DNA of 64,000 nucleotides, taken from DATFVA01 sp963747755 (GTDB taxonomy: Bacteria; Bacteroidota; Ignavibacteria; Ignavibacteriales; Ignavibacteriaceae). Of this stretch, positions 43,801-53,323 are shown piece by piece. Position 1 is the stretch's first letter, and each line of letters starts with the position of its first letter. The notes beneath the pieces are model-generated. The model searched no databases, was not told the origin of the DNA, and saw nothing but the letters and a program-made list of their open reading frames with translations. The translations under genes were made by a program, and so were the position numbers. The stretch is from NCBI GenBank assembly GCA_963747755.1, contig CAVVGK010000003.1, positions 124,001 to 188,000 on the forward strand, given 5' to 3'.

Positions 43801-46017
43801 ATGGCCTCAGAAAATAAAATCGGAGTCTATCTCTGTTCAGGATGCGGCTTAAGTGAGTCATTGGATTTTGATAAACTTGTAAAGGTTGCCTCTGAAGAAA
43901 ATAAAGTACCTGTTTGTAAAGTAAATCAATGGCTTTGCAGCAGTGAAAGTATCGATATGATAAAGAACGATATTAAAAATGATAATCTTAATAAAATTGT
44001 AATTGGGGCCTGTTCCCCCAGGGTTCTCTCTGATTCATTCACCTTTGGACAGGATGTTTTTGTAGACAGAGTAAATCTCAGAGAACATGTTGCATGGTCG
44101 CATAAACCTAATGATGAAGATACCCAGATGCTTGCTGATGATTATTTGCGAATGGGTATTGCGAAAGTTAACAATTGTGAAATTCCTGAACCGTTTCACA
44201 GAGATATCAATGAAACGGTTTTGGTTGTGGGAGGCGGAATTACTGGTATTGTTGCAGCCCTAGAAACAGCCTATGCAGGTTCCTCTGTTGTCCTCGTAGA
44301 AAAGAATGAAAAACTAGGAGGCTATCTTAATCATATTTATAAAAAAGAGCCTTCAAGGCCCCCGTATTTTGAGCCGGAGTTTCCGGAACATGAAGACTTG
44401 ATTAAAAAAATTACATCAAATAATAAAATCAAAGTTGTAACCTCTTGTGTTATAAAACGAATAACCGGTGAACCCGGTAACTTTAATGTTACCTTGAGCA
44501 ATAATGAAATTTTTATTGCAGGTTCAATAATCCAGACGACCGGCTCAAAACCATATAATGCCGAAAGACTGGCCGATTTAGGTTACGGAATGATTGAAAA
44601 CGTAATGACGAGCGTACAATTTGAAGGTTATTTTAAAAACGGTAAAAAGCTCCTGAACGGAAATCCGGTCAAAAGTATTACCTTCGTTCAATGTGCCGGT
44701 TCCAGGGATAAAGAGCACCTTGCATATTGTTCAGCTACTTGCTGTGCCACAACATTAAAGCAGGCTCTTTATGTGAGAGAGAAATATCCTGACGCCTTAA
44801 TTTATATCATTTATAAAGACATCAGAACAACCGCTCAACAGGAGTTATTTTATAAGAGAGTTCAGGTAGAAGACAACGTGTTTTTTACAAAAGGGGAAGT
44901 TGTAAAAGTTGAAAAATCAAATAATTCAATATCAGTAGATATAGATAATTCACTTATAGGCGAAAAAATTCGGATAAACTCGGATGTGGTGGTACTTGCT
45001 ACCGGAACAGTTCCTTCTACATTAGTAGGACAGCCAGAGGTTGGTGAACAATCTGCCGAACCGGATGAAAAAACTCTTGACGGGAAAAAAGCGGCACAAT
45101 CGGCAGAAGCAGGTGCAAAAATACTAAATCTTTCATACAGGCAGGGGACTGATCTGCCTACATTAAAATACGGCTACCCGGATTCTCATTATATCTGTTT
45201 TCCGTATGAAACACGGCGGACAGGCATTTATGCAGCAGGCTCCATTCGTTATCCTATGGACATTGAAACTTGTATAGAGGATGCACGTGGTGCCGCATTA
45301 AAAGCACTGCAGGTACTGCATTCAGCCAGAGAGGGGAAAGCTGTTCATCCTAGGTCAGGTGACCAATCATTTCCAGATTTCTTTCTTCAAAGATGCACCC
45401 AGTGCAAGAGGTGTACGGAAGAATGTCCTTTCGGAACCCTGGATGAAGATGTCAAGGGTACACCGTTGCTGAATTTAACAAGGTGCAGAAGATGTGGCAT
45501 TTGTCTCGGTGCTTGTCCTGAAAGGATTATCTCATTCAAAGATTATTCCATTCAGATAATCTCGTCAATGATTAAGGCTGTGGATATACCTGATGAATTT
45601 GAAGAAAAACCGAGAATCCTTGCCTTCCTTTGCGAGAATGATGCCTACCCATCACTTGATTTTGCTGGAAGATACAGGCTCCAGTATGATCCCAATGTTA
45701 GGGTGATTCCTGTTCGCTGCCTGGGTTCGGTAAACGTTGTCTGGATTGCAGATGCACTCTCACGGGGTTTTGACGGTGTACTTTTATTAGGGTGTAAATA
45801 CGGAGATGATTATCAGTGCCATTATATAAAAGGTAGTGAGCTCGCAAGCAAAAGAATGGAGAATGTCCAGGAAAAACTTAAACAACTTGTGCTTGAGCCC
45901 GAGCGGGTTAAATTGCTCACCCTGTCTATAGATGAGTACAACAAGCTCCCAGAGATCTTCAACAGTTTCGTTGAGGAGATAGTGGAGATGGGGTTTAATC
46001 CATATAAAGGAATGTAG
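43801..46017 (+). CDS. qmoB: QmoB, HdrA/MvhD-like subunit
   Basis: A 738-residue protein joining an HdrA-like flavoprotein (KIGVYLCSGCGLSESLD; TVLVVGGGITGIVAALETA; FVQCAGSRDKEHLAYCSATCC), two [4Fe-4S] motifs (CTQCKRCTEECPFG, CRRCGICLGACPERI) and a C-terminal MvhD-like domain (LAFLCENDAYPSLDFAGR, VIPVRCLGSVNVVWI, GCKYGDDYQCHYIKG). This is the usual QmoB build. An acidic/Ala-rich linker around residues 415-440 is unusual. It ends about 10 bp before promoter copy C, so qmoAB and sat are separate transcription units or sat has an added internal promoter. Confidence 0.94.
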   Translation: MASENKIGVYLCSGCGLSESLDFDKLVKVASEENKVPVCKVNQWLCSSESIDMIKNDIKNDNLNKIVIGACSPRVLSDSFTFGQDVFVDRVNLREHVAWSHKPNDEDTQMLADDYLRMGIAKVNNCEIPEPFHRDINETVLVVGGGITGIVAALETAYAGSSVVLVEKNEKLGGYLNHIYKKEPSRPPYFEPEFPEHEDLIKKITSNNKIKVVTSCVIKRITGEPGNFNVTLSNNEIFIAGSIIQTTGSKPYNAERLADLGYGMIENVMTSVQFEGYFKNGKKLLNGNPVKSITFVQCAGSRDKEHLAYCSATCCATTLKQALYVREKYPDALIYIIYKDIRTTAQQELFYKRVQVEDNVFFTKGEVVKVEKSNNSISVDIDNSLIGEKIRINSDVVVLATGTVPSTLVGQPEVGEQSAEPDEKTLDGKKAAQSAEAGAKILNLSYRQGTDLPTLKYGYPDSHYICFPYETRRTGIYAAGSIRYPMDIETCIEDARGAALKALQVLHSAREGKAVHPRSGDQSFPDFFLQRCTQCKRCTEECPFGTLDEDVKGTPLLNLTRCRRCGICLGACPERIISFKDYSIQIISSMIKAVDIPDEFEEKPRILAFLCENDAYPSLDFAGRYRLQYDPNVRVIPVRCLGSVNVVWIADALSRGFDGVLLLGCKYGDDYQCHYIKGSELASKRMENVQEKLKQLVLEPERVKLLTLSIDEYNKLPEIFNSFVEEIVEMGFNPYKGM

Positions 46018-46027
46018 ATTTCACTTT

Positions 46028-46090
46028 GCAACATACGGATTACAGAAAGTTCATTCGCGTTGCATTTACTGAACCATAACTATACTTTTT
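46028..46090 (+). promoter_or_regulatory. Shared sulfate-respiration promoter module, copy C (sat)
   Basis: GCAACA at 46028-46033, GGATTACA at 46037-46044, TTG at 46060-46062 and TACTTTTT at 46083-46090, with the same 26- and 20-bp spacers as copies A, B and D. The -7 box is identical to copy B. The TTG lies in GTTGC, so this copy also has an inverted GCAAC. A leader of about 210 nt follows before sat. Confidence 0.7.
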
Positions 46091-46164
46091 ATTTAGAATT
46101 TATTCTGTATTTGCAGAAAAGTAGTCCACATTTTGCACTAAAACTTTAATAAGGGAGATAGAAA

Positions 46165-46314
46165 TTGCCTGATCCGAGCGGGGAAATAAACCAGGTAAAT
46201 ACGACCAGCTTATTTATCTCTTCCAATTTTGAAGAGCAGGCAGTTTCATCCATATCGAGGTATTCCGCAAAATTTAATCATTATATTTTAAAAGGAAGGG
46301 ACATCTATGTCTAA
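46165..46314 (+). CDS. Putative 49-residue leader or small protein ahead of sat
   Basis: A TTG-initiated frame of 49 codons with a strong ribosome site AAGGGAG seven bases upstream (46151-46157). Its stop overlaps the first codons of sat by 8 bp, an arrangement that often couples translation. The deduced peptide is soluble and Ser/Asn-rich with no motif I know (it starts LPDPSGEINQVNTTSLF and ends ILKGRDIYV). It could be a real small protein, a leader peptide that controls sat, or chance. No ATG start supports it. Confidence 0.4.
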   Translation: MPDPSGEINQVNTTSLFISSNFEEQAVSSISRYSAKFNHYILKGRDIYV

Positions 46315-47542
46315 ATCTAATTTGATAAGACCGCATGGCAGTGATGATCTGAAGATACTTCTTCTTAATGGTAAAGAGAAAGACGAGGAATTAAAGAAAG
46401 CTGCGAAGCTAAAAAAAATTCCAGCAACCAGCCGTGAAACAGGTGATTTGATAATGATGGGAATAGGAGGGTTTACACCTCTGGACGGTTTTATGGGGTA
46501 CGACGATTGGAAAGGTGTTTGTTCAGAAATGAAAATGACGAATGGTCTATTCTGGCCTATTCCGATCACCCTTTCTGTTTCTAAAGAAGTAGCCGATTCG
46601 ATTAAGATTAATGAGGAAATAACTTTAATTAGTGACGAAACCAAAGAGATTATGGCTACGATGAAAGTCTCCGAAAAGTACAAGATCGATAAACATTTTG
46701 AATGCAAGAATGTCTATACAACTACAGACCCCGAGCATCCGGGTGTAAAAATGGTGATGGAGCAGCTGGAATGGAATATTGCAGGTCCGGTAAGGGTGCT
46801 GTCTGAAAGCTATTTCCCGGAGGAATTCAAAGGTATCTATCAACGGCCTGCTGAAAGCCGGAAAATCTTTGAAGAAAAGGGATGGAGAACTATAGCTGCA
46901 TTGCAGCTGCGTAATCCTATGCATCGTTCTCACGAATATCTAGCTAAGATCGCCATTGAAGTGTCTGACGGGCTTTATATCCACCAGCTGGTAGGAAAAT
47001 TAAAACCCGGTGACATTCCAGCCGATGTTCGTGTAAAATGCATAGATAACCTGGTAGAAAATTATTTTGTTAAAGACAGGGTTGTCGCTGGAGGTTATCC
47101 TCTAGATATGCGTTATGCCGGTCCGAGAGAAGGCTTACTGCATGGTGTATTCCGTCAAAATTTCGGATGCACTCATATGATAATAGGCCGCGATCATGCC
47201 GGAGTAGGTAATTATTATGGTCCATTTGATGCTCAGGAAGCCTATTTCAAGTTATGGGATGGGGCGCTTGAATGTAAAATGCTTCCTATTGACTGGACAT
47301 TCTGGTGCTACAAATGCGGAGGTATGGCATCAATGAAAACCTGTCCCCACAAAAAAGAAGACAGGCTGTTCCTGAGCGGTACAGCATTAAGGAAAGCATT
47401 GTCGGAAGCTGGTGATGTACCTGCAGAATTTAGTCGCCCGGAAGTTCTGGCTATTCTGCGTGATTATTATGCCCACCTTGAGGAAAAGATTGAAATAAAA
47501 ATGCACCAGTTTGCTACGGGTGAGATGGAAAAGAAAAAATAA
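46307..47542 (+). CDS. sat: Sulfate adenylyltransferase (ATP sulfurylase)
   Basis: A 411-residue cytoplasmic enzyme that makes APS and pyrophosphate from sulfate and ATP. Active-site motifs: ALQLRNPMHRSHEYL (QxRNP and HxxH), GDIPADVR, IIGRDHAGVGNYYGPFDA, and a zinc site FWCYKCGGMASMKTCPH typical of dissimilatory Sat. The ATG at 46307 is preceded by AAGGAAGGG. aprB follows 60 bp downstream. There is no APS kinase domain, as expected for the respiratory enzyme. Confidence 0.98.
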   Translation: MSKSNLIRPHGSDDLKILLLNGKEKDEELKKAAKLKKIPATSRETGDLIMMGIGGFTPLDGFMGYDDWKGVCSEMKMTNGLFWPIPITLSVSKEVADSIKINEEITLISDETKEIMATMKVSEKYKIDKHFECKNVYTTTDPEHPGVKMVMEQLEWNIAGPVRVLSESYFPEEFKGIYQRPAESRKIFEEKGWRTIAALQLRNPMHRSHEYLAKIAIEVSDGLYIHQLVGKLKPGDIPADVRVKCIDNLVENYFVKDRVVAGGYPLDMRYAGPREGLLHGVFRQNFGCTHMIIGRDHAGVGNYYGPFDAQEAYFKLWDGALECKMLPIDWTFWCYKCGGMASMKTCPHKKEDRLFLSGTALRKALSEAGDVPAEFSRPEVLAILRDYYAHLEEKIEIKMHQFATGEMEKKK

Positions 47543-47602
47543 AGGACACTTTGAAAATTTCAAAAAATATGGTCGTTAATTAATTATAAAGGAGAAAAAC
47601 TA

Positions 47603-48040
47603 ATGCCTAGTTATGTATTACAAGATAAATGTGACGGCTGCAAAGCTCTTGACAAAACCGCTTGTCAATACATTTGTCCTAATGACTTAATGGTATTGGA
47701 CAAAACCAAAATGAAGGCATATAACCGTGAACCGGAAATGTGCTGGGAATGCTACAATTGCGTCAAGATTTGTCCAACACAGGCAGTTGAAGTTCGCGGA
47801 TATGCAGACTTCGTTCCATTAGGTGCTTCAGTAACACCAATGCGCAGCACAGATAGTATACTTTGGACCGTTAAATTCAGGAACGGCAGCCTTAAAAGAT
47901 TTAAGTTCCCGATCCGTACAACCCCTGAGGGCAAAGTGCAGCCAGACGGCGGATTTCCTACTCACGATGACCTTAAGACCCCTGCATTATATACTGAGCC
48001 CGAATCGCTGGGTCTTAAAGAAGTTGTTTCATTAAACTAA
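47603..48040 (+). CDS. aprB: APS reductase beta subunit
   Basis: A 145-residue ferredoxin-type subunit with two [4Fe-4S] clusters: CDGCKALDKTACQYICP (with the AprB-specific insertion) and CWECYNCVKICPTQAVEVRG. The C-terminal arm that wraps AprA is present (PMRSTDSILWTVKFRNG and LKRFKFPIRTTPEGK). It accepts electrons from Qmo and passes them to the FAD of AprA. Length is slightly shorter than many homologues. Confidence 0.97.
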   Translation: MPSYVLQDKCDGCKALDKTACQYICPNDLMVLDKTKMKAYNREPEMCWECYNCVKICPTQAVEVRGYADFVPLGASVTPMRSTDSILWTVKFRNGSLKRFKFPIRTTPEGKVQPDGGFPTHDDLKTPALYTEPESLGLKEVVSLN

Positions 48041-48068
48041 GTAAACCATTAATAAGGAGAAAAGAATA

Positions 48069-49971
48069 ATGGCTAATTTTGAAACCGTAGAAGTCACCAC
48101 AGATCTTCTCATTGTTGGTGGTGGTATGGCTGCTTGTGGTGCCGCTGTGGAAGCTGCTTACTGGGCCAAGAAAAACGGATTAAAAGTAACTCTTGTGGAT
48201 AAAGCTGCAGTTGACCGCAGTGGTGCCGTTGCAATGGGTTTGTCCGCAATAAATCAGTACGTTGGACTGCGTGATGGTCAGAATACAATTAAGGATTATG
48301 TTGATTATGTAAGAAATGATCTGATGGGAATTACCCGTGAAGATCTCGTTTTCAACATTGCACGTCACGTTGATTCAACTGTTCATCTTTTTGAAAAATG
48401 GGGATTGCCAATCTGGAAAGATGAAAAAGGTGCATATGTTCATGAAGGCAGATGGCAATTAATGATCAACGGGGAATCTTATAAAGTTATTGTTGCTGAG
48501 GCAGCTAAAAATGCACTCGGAACAGAAAATATTTATGAGAGAGTTTTCATAGTCGGACCGATCATGGATGGAAATCGCTGCATTGGTGCAGTTGGTTTTA
48601 GTGTTCGTGAAGAAAAATTTTATATATTCAAATCTAAAGCAGTATTGGTAGCAATGGGTGGAGCGGTTCACGTATTTAAACCACGTTCGTCTGGTGAAGG
48701 TCTTGGAAGGGCCTGGTATCCGCCATGGAACTCAGGTTCAAGCGCCTACTTCACAATTAAAGCTGGTGCTGAAATGACTTGCCAGGAAGTTCGTTTTATT
48801 CCTGTCAGATTTAAAGATGCTTATGGACCGGTTGGTGCCTGGTTCCTGTTGTTTTAAATCCCGCGCTACCAATGGAATGGATGAAAACTACATGGAGACT
48901 CGTAAACCGGAACTTGAAAAATGGCTCCCCTACGGTAAGGTAAAACCGGTTCCTGCTAACTTACGAAACTGGTTAATGATGCTGGATGTTCAGGAAGGTA
49001 AAGGACCTATTTTTATGAGGACAGAAGAAGCAATCGGCAAGATTGCTGAATCCGCAGGCGACGAAAAAGCAGCAAAGAAAAAACTAAAAGAACTTGAATC
49101 AGAAGCATGGGAAGACTTCCTTGATATGACCATATCACAGGCTATTCTATGGGCTGCAACAAATACAGCTCCTGAAGAAAAAGCTTCTGAGATTGCTGCT
49201 GCGGAACCTTACTTCATAGGATCACATTCTGGCGCATCGGGTGCCTGGATCAGCGGTCCTGAAGATGTTGCTCCTAAAGAATATTTCTGGGGATATGACT
49301 GTATGTCGACAGTTGACGGTTTGTTCTGTGCAGGAGATGCCTCTGGTGCATCAAGCCATAAATTTTCTTCAGGCTCACATGCTGAAGGTCGTATTGCCGC
49401 TAAAGCTGCAATCAGGTTCATAGTTGATCATAAGAATGAAATCAACTATGATATGAAGGCAATTGAGGAAATGAAGAATGAAATTTTAAAACCTCTTGAC
49501 TTATATGCTGAATCCAGTAAAAAGACTGTAACACAGGATGTAAACCCCGATTACATTTTGCCTAAAATGTTCATGTTCAGACTTCAGAAAATAATGGATG
49601 AATATGCAGGTGGCGTCTCAACAGGATTTACTACCAGCGAAAAACTGCTCGAGAGAGGCCTGGATCTGCTTAGTTTCCTGAGAGAAGATACATTAAAGCT
49701 GGCTGCAGCAGATTTACATGACCTTATGAGATGCTGGGAGAATGTACATCGTATGTGGCAGGCTGAGGCTCATGTTCGTACATTACTATTCCGTGAAGAA
49801 ACAAGATGGCCAGGATACTATTTCAGAGCAGATAAACCCTCTATGGATCACTCAAACTGGGATGCATTTGCTAATTGTAAGTATGATCCCTCAGCAGATA
49901 AATGGGAAATGATTAAACGACCAATCCTCAGGGTATTTAAGGAAGATAAAAAACCTGAAATGGCTGTTTAA
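48069..49971 (+). CDS. aprA: APS reductase alpha subunit, interrupted by a +1 frameshift
   Basis: The gene is read as two overlapping frames (48069-48857 and from about 48855 to 49971). The first ends at GPVGAWFLLF followed by TAA; skipping one T in the TTTT run at 48852-48855 restores the expected continuation KSRATNGMDENYMETRK, and the joined product of about 633 residues has normal AprA length. FAD-binding LLIVGGGMAACGAAVEAA, VTLVDKAAVDRSGAVAMG, VRFIPVRFKDAYGP and DGLFCAGDASGASSHKFS are family hallmarks. It reduces APS to sulfite and AMP. The shift may be a base-calling error, a mutation or a recoding site; no Shine-Dalgarno-like stimulator like that of prfB is visible just upstream. Confidence 0.93.
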
Positions 49972-50003
49972 CATTTTAAATATTCAAGATACTTATTAAA
50001 CTT

Positions 50004-50035
50004 TTCCCTCCGGCTTCACACCGGAGGGAAGTTTT
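50004..50035 (+). terminator. Intrinsic terminator after aprA
   Basis: A perfect 10-bp stem TTCCCTCCGG / CCGGAGGGAA with the 7-nt loop CTTCACA is followed by GTTTTT. It ends the sat-aprBA transcript and insulates hppA. Confidence 0.9.
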
Positions 50036-50124
50036 TAAAATCGAATAGGCTTCCAGCGAGACTCGGGGAGGAACTGTTAGACTGGAATATATCACTTAAT
50101 GAATTCTCATAATGGAGTTTTAAT

Positions 50125-52191
50125 ATGCCCACCTGGATTTACCTGATTCCTGTTTTAGGAATAATAGCCCTAATTTTTGCCTATATAAAGGCCAGTTGGA
50201 TTAATCGTCAGGATGCTGGAACGGAAAAGATGATCGAAATCGCCGGTCATGTCCGTGAAGGTGCGATGGCTTTCTTAAAAAGAGAATACAGTGTCTTGGC
50301 GATATTTGTCATTATAGTGGCAGCACTTCTGGCTTTTGCAAACTGGAATTCCCCGGACAGTAGTCCGGTAATCGCAGTTTCATTTATCCTTGGAGCTTTA
50401 TGTTCTGCACTTGCAGGTATTTTCGGTATGCGTGTTGCTACGGCAGCCAATGTAAGGACTACAAATGCTGCCAGGGAAAGTCTCAACCGGGCACTAAAAG
50501 TTGCATTCTCGGGAGGAACGGTAATGGGAATGTGTGTCGTCGGATTGGGAGTACTGGGGCTTGGAATTCTTTTACCTATTTACTCTGAAATTTTTCAAAA
50601 TCCAGATGGCTCAACAAATGTTATAATTGTTATTAATGTAATTACTGGTTTTTCATTCGGGGCATCTTCAATTGCCTTATTTGCAAGGGTTGGGGGAGGG
50701 ATATACACAAAAGCTGCAGATGTTGGTGCCGATCTTGTGGGCAAAGTTGAAGCCGGGATACCTGAAGATGATCCGAGGAATCCAGCCACTATAGCAGATA
50801 ATGTCGGGGATAATGTAGGTGATGTTGCTGGTATGGGTGCAGATCTTTTTGAAAGTTTTGTTGGTTCGATTGTTGGCACCATGGTTTTGGGCATAGTATA
50901 TGAAAACATAAATCTTATTATACTGCCATTATTCCTTGCGGGTTTGGGAATTGTTTGTTCAATCATTGGAACGTTTGCTGTGCGAACAAAAGAGGGCGGT
51001 AATCCGCAGGCTGCATTGAATCTGGGAACTTTCGGAGCAGGGATATTGATGATAATCTTTACTTATCCTGTAGTTTACTACTTCGTTCCTCAAGCTGCGG
51101 AACCCGTAACGGATGTAACTGGTCTGCTTAAAGAGCTTACGGCTGCCAATATATTTATCGTTACAATAATCGGGCTTTTAGCAGGGATAGCAATCGGGTT
51201 AACCACCGAATATTACACTTCGGAATCTAGAAAACCAGCAAGGTATATTTCAGCACAATCACAAACAGGCCCAGCTACAAATATTATTGCAGGGTTGGCT
51301 CTGGGAATGAGATCAACAACATTACCCGTAATATATATTGCTCTCGGTATTGTGTTCTCATATTATTTTGCAGGTCTTTATGGTATCGCTATAGCCGCCC
51401 TTGGTATGTTGTCAACCACTGGGATTCAACTGGCAGTTGATGCATATGGTCCGATAGCTGATAATGCCGGCGGGCTAGCTGAAATGAGTGGTCTTCCTCC
51501 TGAAGTCAGACAGAGAACGGATAAACTTGACGCAGTTGGAAATACTACTGCTGCTATTGGGAAAGGTTTTGCTATCGGGTCTGCTGCGCTTACCGCACTT
51601 GCGCTTTTCAGTGCTTTTCAGTCACAGGCACATATCTCAATGATAGATGTGACTAATCCATATGTTATGGCAGGTTTATTTATCGGAGGGATACTTCCTT
51701 TTTTATTCAGTTCATTGGCAATGAGCGCCGTGGGTACCGCTGCCTTCGATATGATCGAAGAAGTAAGACGCCAATTTAAAGAGATTCCCGGACTAATGGA
51801 AAACAAAGCCAAGGCTGATTATGCTAAGTGTGTTGATATCGCTACTGCTGCCGCAATAAAAAGTATGGTTGCTCCGGGTTTAATTGCTGTTATTACTCCA
51901 GTGGTTTTTGGATTACTTAATAAGGAGGCTCTAGGCGGTTTGCTTGCAGGAGTTACGGTGGTGGGCGTGCTTATGGCAATATTTCAGTCAAACGCCGGGG
52001 GAGCGTGGGATAATGCCAAAAAACATATTGAGGCTGGAGCATTCGGGGGTAAAGGTTCAGATCCTCACAAAGCTGCGGTTGTCGGCGATACCGTGGGTGA
52101 CCCTTTTAAAGATACTTCCGGTCCGTCCTTAAATATTTTGATTAAATTAATGGCCGTAATTTCTTTAGTTATTGCACCGTTAATAGCTTAG
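50125..52191 (+). CDS. hppA: Membrane-bound ion-pumping pyrophosphatase, K+-dependent type
   Basis: A 688-residue protein with about sixteen transmembrane helices. The catalytic loops are clear: YTKAADVGADLVGKVEAG, IPEDDPRNPATIADNVGDNV, GDVAGMGADLFES, and near the C-terminus NAGGAWDNAKKHIE and KGSDPHKAAVVGDTVGDP. The GNTTAAIGKG sequence has Ala where K+-independent enzymes have Lys, so it is the K+-dependent class (H+ or Na+ pump not resolved). Next to sat-apr it recovers energy from the pyrophosphate released by ATP sulfurylase. Confidence 0.96.
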   Translation: MPTWIYLIPVLGIIALIFAYIKASWINRQDAGTEKMIEIAGHVREGAMAFLKREYSVLAIFVIIVAALLAFANWNSPDSSPVIAVSFILGALCSALAGIFGMRVATAANVRTTNAARESLNRALKVAFSGGTVMGMCVVGLGVLGLGILLPIYSEIFQNPDGSTNVIIVINVITGFSFGASSIALFARVGGGIYTKAADVGADLVGKVEAGIPEDDPRNPATIADNVGDNVGDVAGMGADLFESFVGSIVGTMVLGIVYENINLIILPLFLAGLGIVCSIIGTFAVRTKEGGNPQAALNLGTFGAGILMIIFTYPVVYYFVPQAAEPVTDVTGLLKELTAANIFIVTIIGLLAGIAIGLTTEYYTSESRKPARYISAQSQTGPATNIIAGLALGMRSTTLPVIYIALGIVFSYYFAGLYGIAIAALGMLSTTGIQLAVDAYGPIADNAGGLAEMSGLPPEVRQRTDKLDAVGNTTAAIGKGFAIGSAALTALALFSAFQSQAHISMIDVTNPYVMAGLFIGGILPFLFSSLAMSAVGTAAFDMIEEVRRQFKEIPGLMENKAKADYAKCVDIATAAAIKSMVAPGLIAVITPVVFGLLNKEALGGLLAGVTVVGVLMAIFQSNAGGAWDNAKKHIEAGAFGGKGSDPHKAAVVGDTVGDPFKDTSGPSLNILIKLMAVISLVIAPLIA

Positions 52192-52200
52192 GTATTAAAA

Positions 52201-52467
52201 ATGAATGAAACTGAAAGAATCCCTGTTTGTCCTCATTGTGATCAGGAATTAAAAAAATGGCTCTGTCCACCGGAATCTTCCTGGGGTATCGAATATCAGT
52301 ACGTTTGTTTTAATGATGACTGCCCCTATTTTATCGGTGGATGGGATTACATGAAAGAAAAATATAATCAGAATGTTTCCTACAGGTATAGATTTAATCC
52401 ATCTAATAAAGAGTCAGGACCTTTACCTGTCTGGTCTAGGGATGCATTAAAAAATAACATTATCTAA
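52201..52467 (+). CDS. Small zinc-ribbon protein (Ogr/Delta-like)
   Basis: An 88-residue protein with a four-Cys zinc site: VCPHCDQEL and VCFNDDCPYF, as in Ogr/Delta-type zinc fingers. It has an aromatic-rich second half (GGWDYMKEKYNQNVSYRYRF). It follows hppA by 9 bp. Similar small proteins occur near sulfate-reduction genes in some deltaproteobacteria, but I cannot assign a function. Confidence 0.65.
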   Translation: MNETERIPVCPHCDQELKKWLCPPESSWGIEYQYVCFNDDCPYFIGGWDYMKEKYNQNVSYRYRFNPSNKESGPLPVWSRDALKNNII

Positions 52468-52523
52468 TAATCCCCCCTGCTGTTTTAACAGTCTGCGGGG
52501 AGATTCAGAAGCGGGAGAACAAA

Positions 52524-53309
52524 ATGAACGAAATAGACAGATTGAAAGAAGCAATATTAAAAGAATATCCAAGGCTTACCAAAGACAGCGAATTCAAATT
52601 CAGCTGTTTCAGGAATATTAGCTGCTTTAATAAATGCTGCAGTGATGTTAATATATTCCTCACACCTTACGATATTATAAGACTAAAAAATAAGCTTGGT
52701 ATTACCTCGCAAGAATTCCTTGATAAGTTTACATTCCTTCCTATCGATGAAAACCAAAACCATCCAGTTTTGATGCTGAGATTGAACCAGGACCAAGAAA
52801 AAACCTGTCAGCTTGTTGGTGAAGAGGGGTGCACAGTGTATGAAGATAGGCCTTGGTCATGCAGAATGTTTCCGCTGGGAGTTGCTTCACCAAAAGATAT
52901 GGATGGATCAGAAGAAGAGGATTTTTACTTCATAATAGAAGAACCAGTTTGCAAAGGATATTTTGAAGAAAAAAAATGGACAGTCGCAGAATGGATGAAG
53001 GATCAGGGTGTTGAGAAATATGAAGAAATGGGAAAGCTGTTTAAGGAGGTTTCACTTCACAACTTTTTTGAAAAGGGGAAAAAACTTAGCCCACCCCAGC
53101 TTGAGATGTTTTATACCGTATGCTATAATATCGACAAATTCAGAGAATTTGTTTTTAACAGCAGCTTCCTGGATAGATTTAATATCCCTGAAGAGAATAT
53201 AGAAAAAATTAGGGAAGATGATGTTGAATTGCTGAAATTTGGGTTTGAATGGTTAAAATTCTGTCTTTTTGGAGAAAAAACAATCCAAGTTAAAAATACT
53301 GAAAAATAG
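52524..53309 (+). CDS. YkgJ-family cysteine-cluster protein
   Basis: A 261-residue soluble protein with the YkgJ-type metal-binding Cys pattern: FSCFRNISCFNKCCSDVNIFLTP, then GEEGCTVYEDRPWSCRMFPLG and PVCKGYFEEKKW. The family is thought to bind zinc or an iron-sulfur cluster, sometimes next to enzymes with complex cofactors. The gene is 14 bp before qmoC, so it is co-transcribed with it; a maturation role for Qmo or Apr is possible but unproven. Confidence 0.8.
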   Translation: MNEIDRLKEAILKEYPRLTKDSEFKFSCFRNISCFNKCCSDVNIFLTPYDIIRLKNKLGITSQEFLDKFTFLPIDENQNHPVLMLRLNQDQEKTCQLVGEEGCTVYEDRPWSCRMFPLGVASPKDMDGSEEEDFYFIIEEPVCKGYFEEKKWTVAEWMKDQGVEKYEEMGKLFKEVSLHNFFEKGKKLSPPQLEMFYTVCYNIDKFREFVFNSSFLDRFNIPEENIEKIREDDVELLKFGFEWLKFCLFGEKTIQVKNTEK

Positions 53310-53323
53310 CCAAGGAGATTACC

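Noticed and set aside
48817..49971. A separate gene starting at an ATG at 48817 after a short aprA
   Set aside because: Sequence before about 48855 in that frame is not AprA-like, whereas the joined frames give a continuous AprA; treated as one frameshifted gene.
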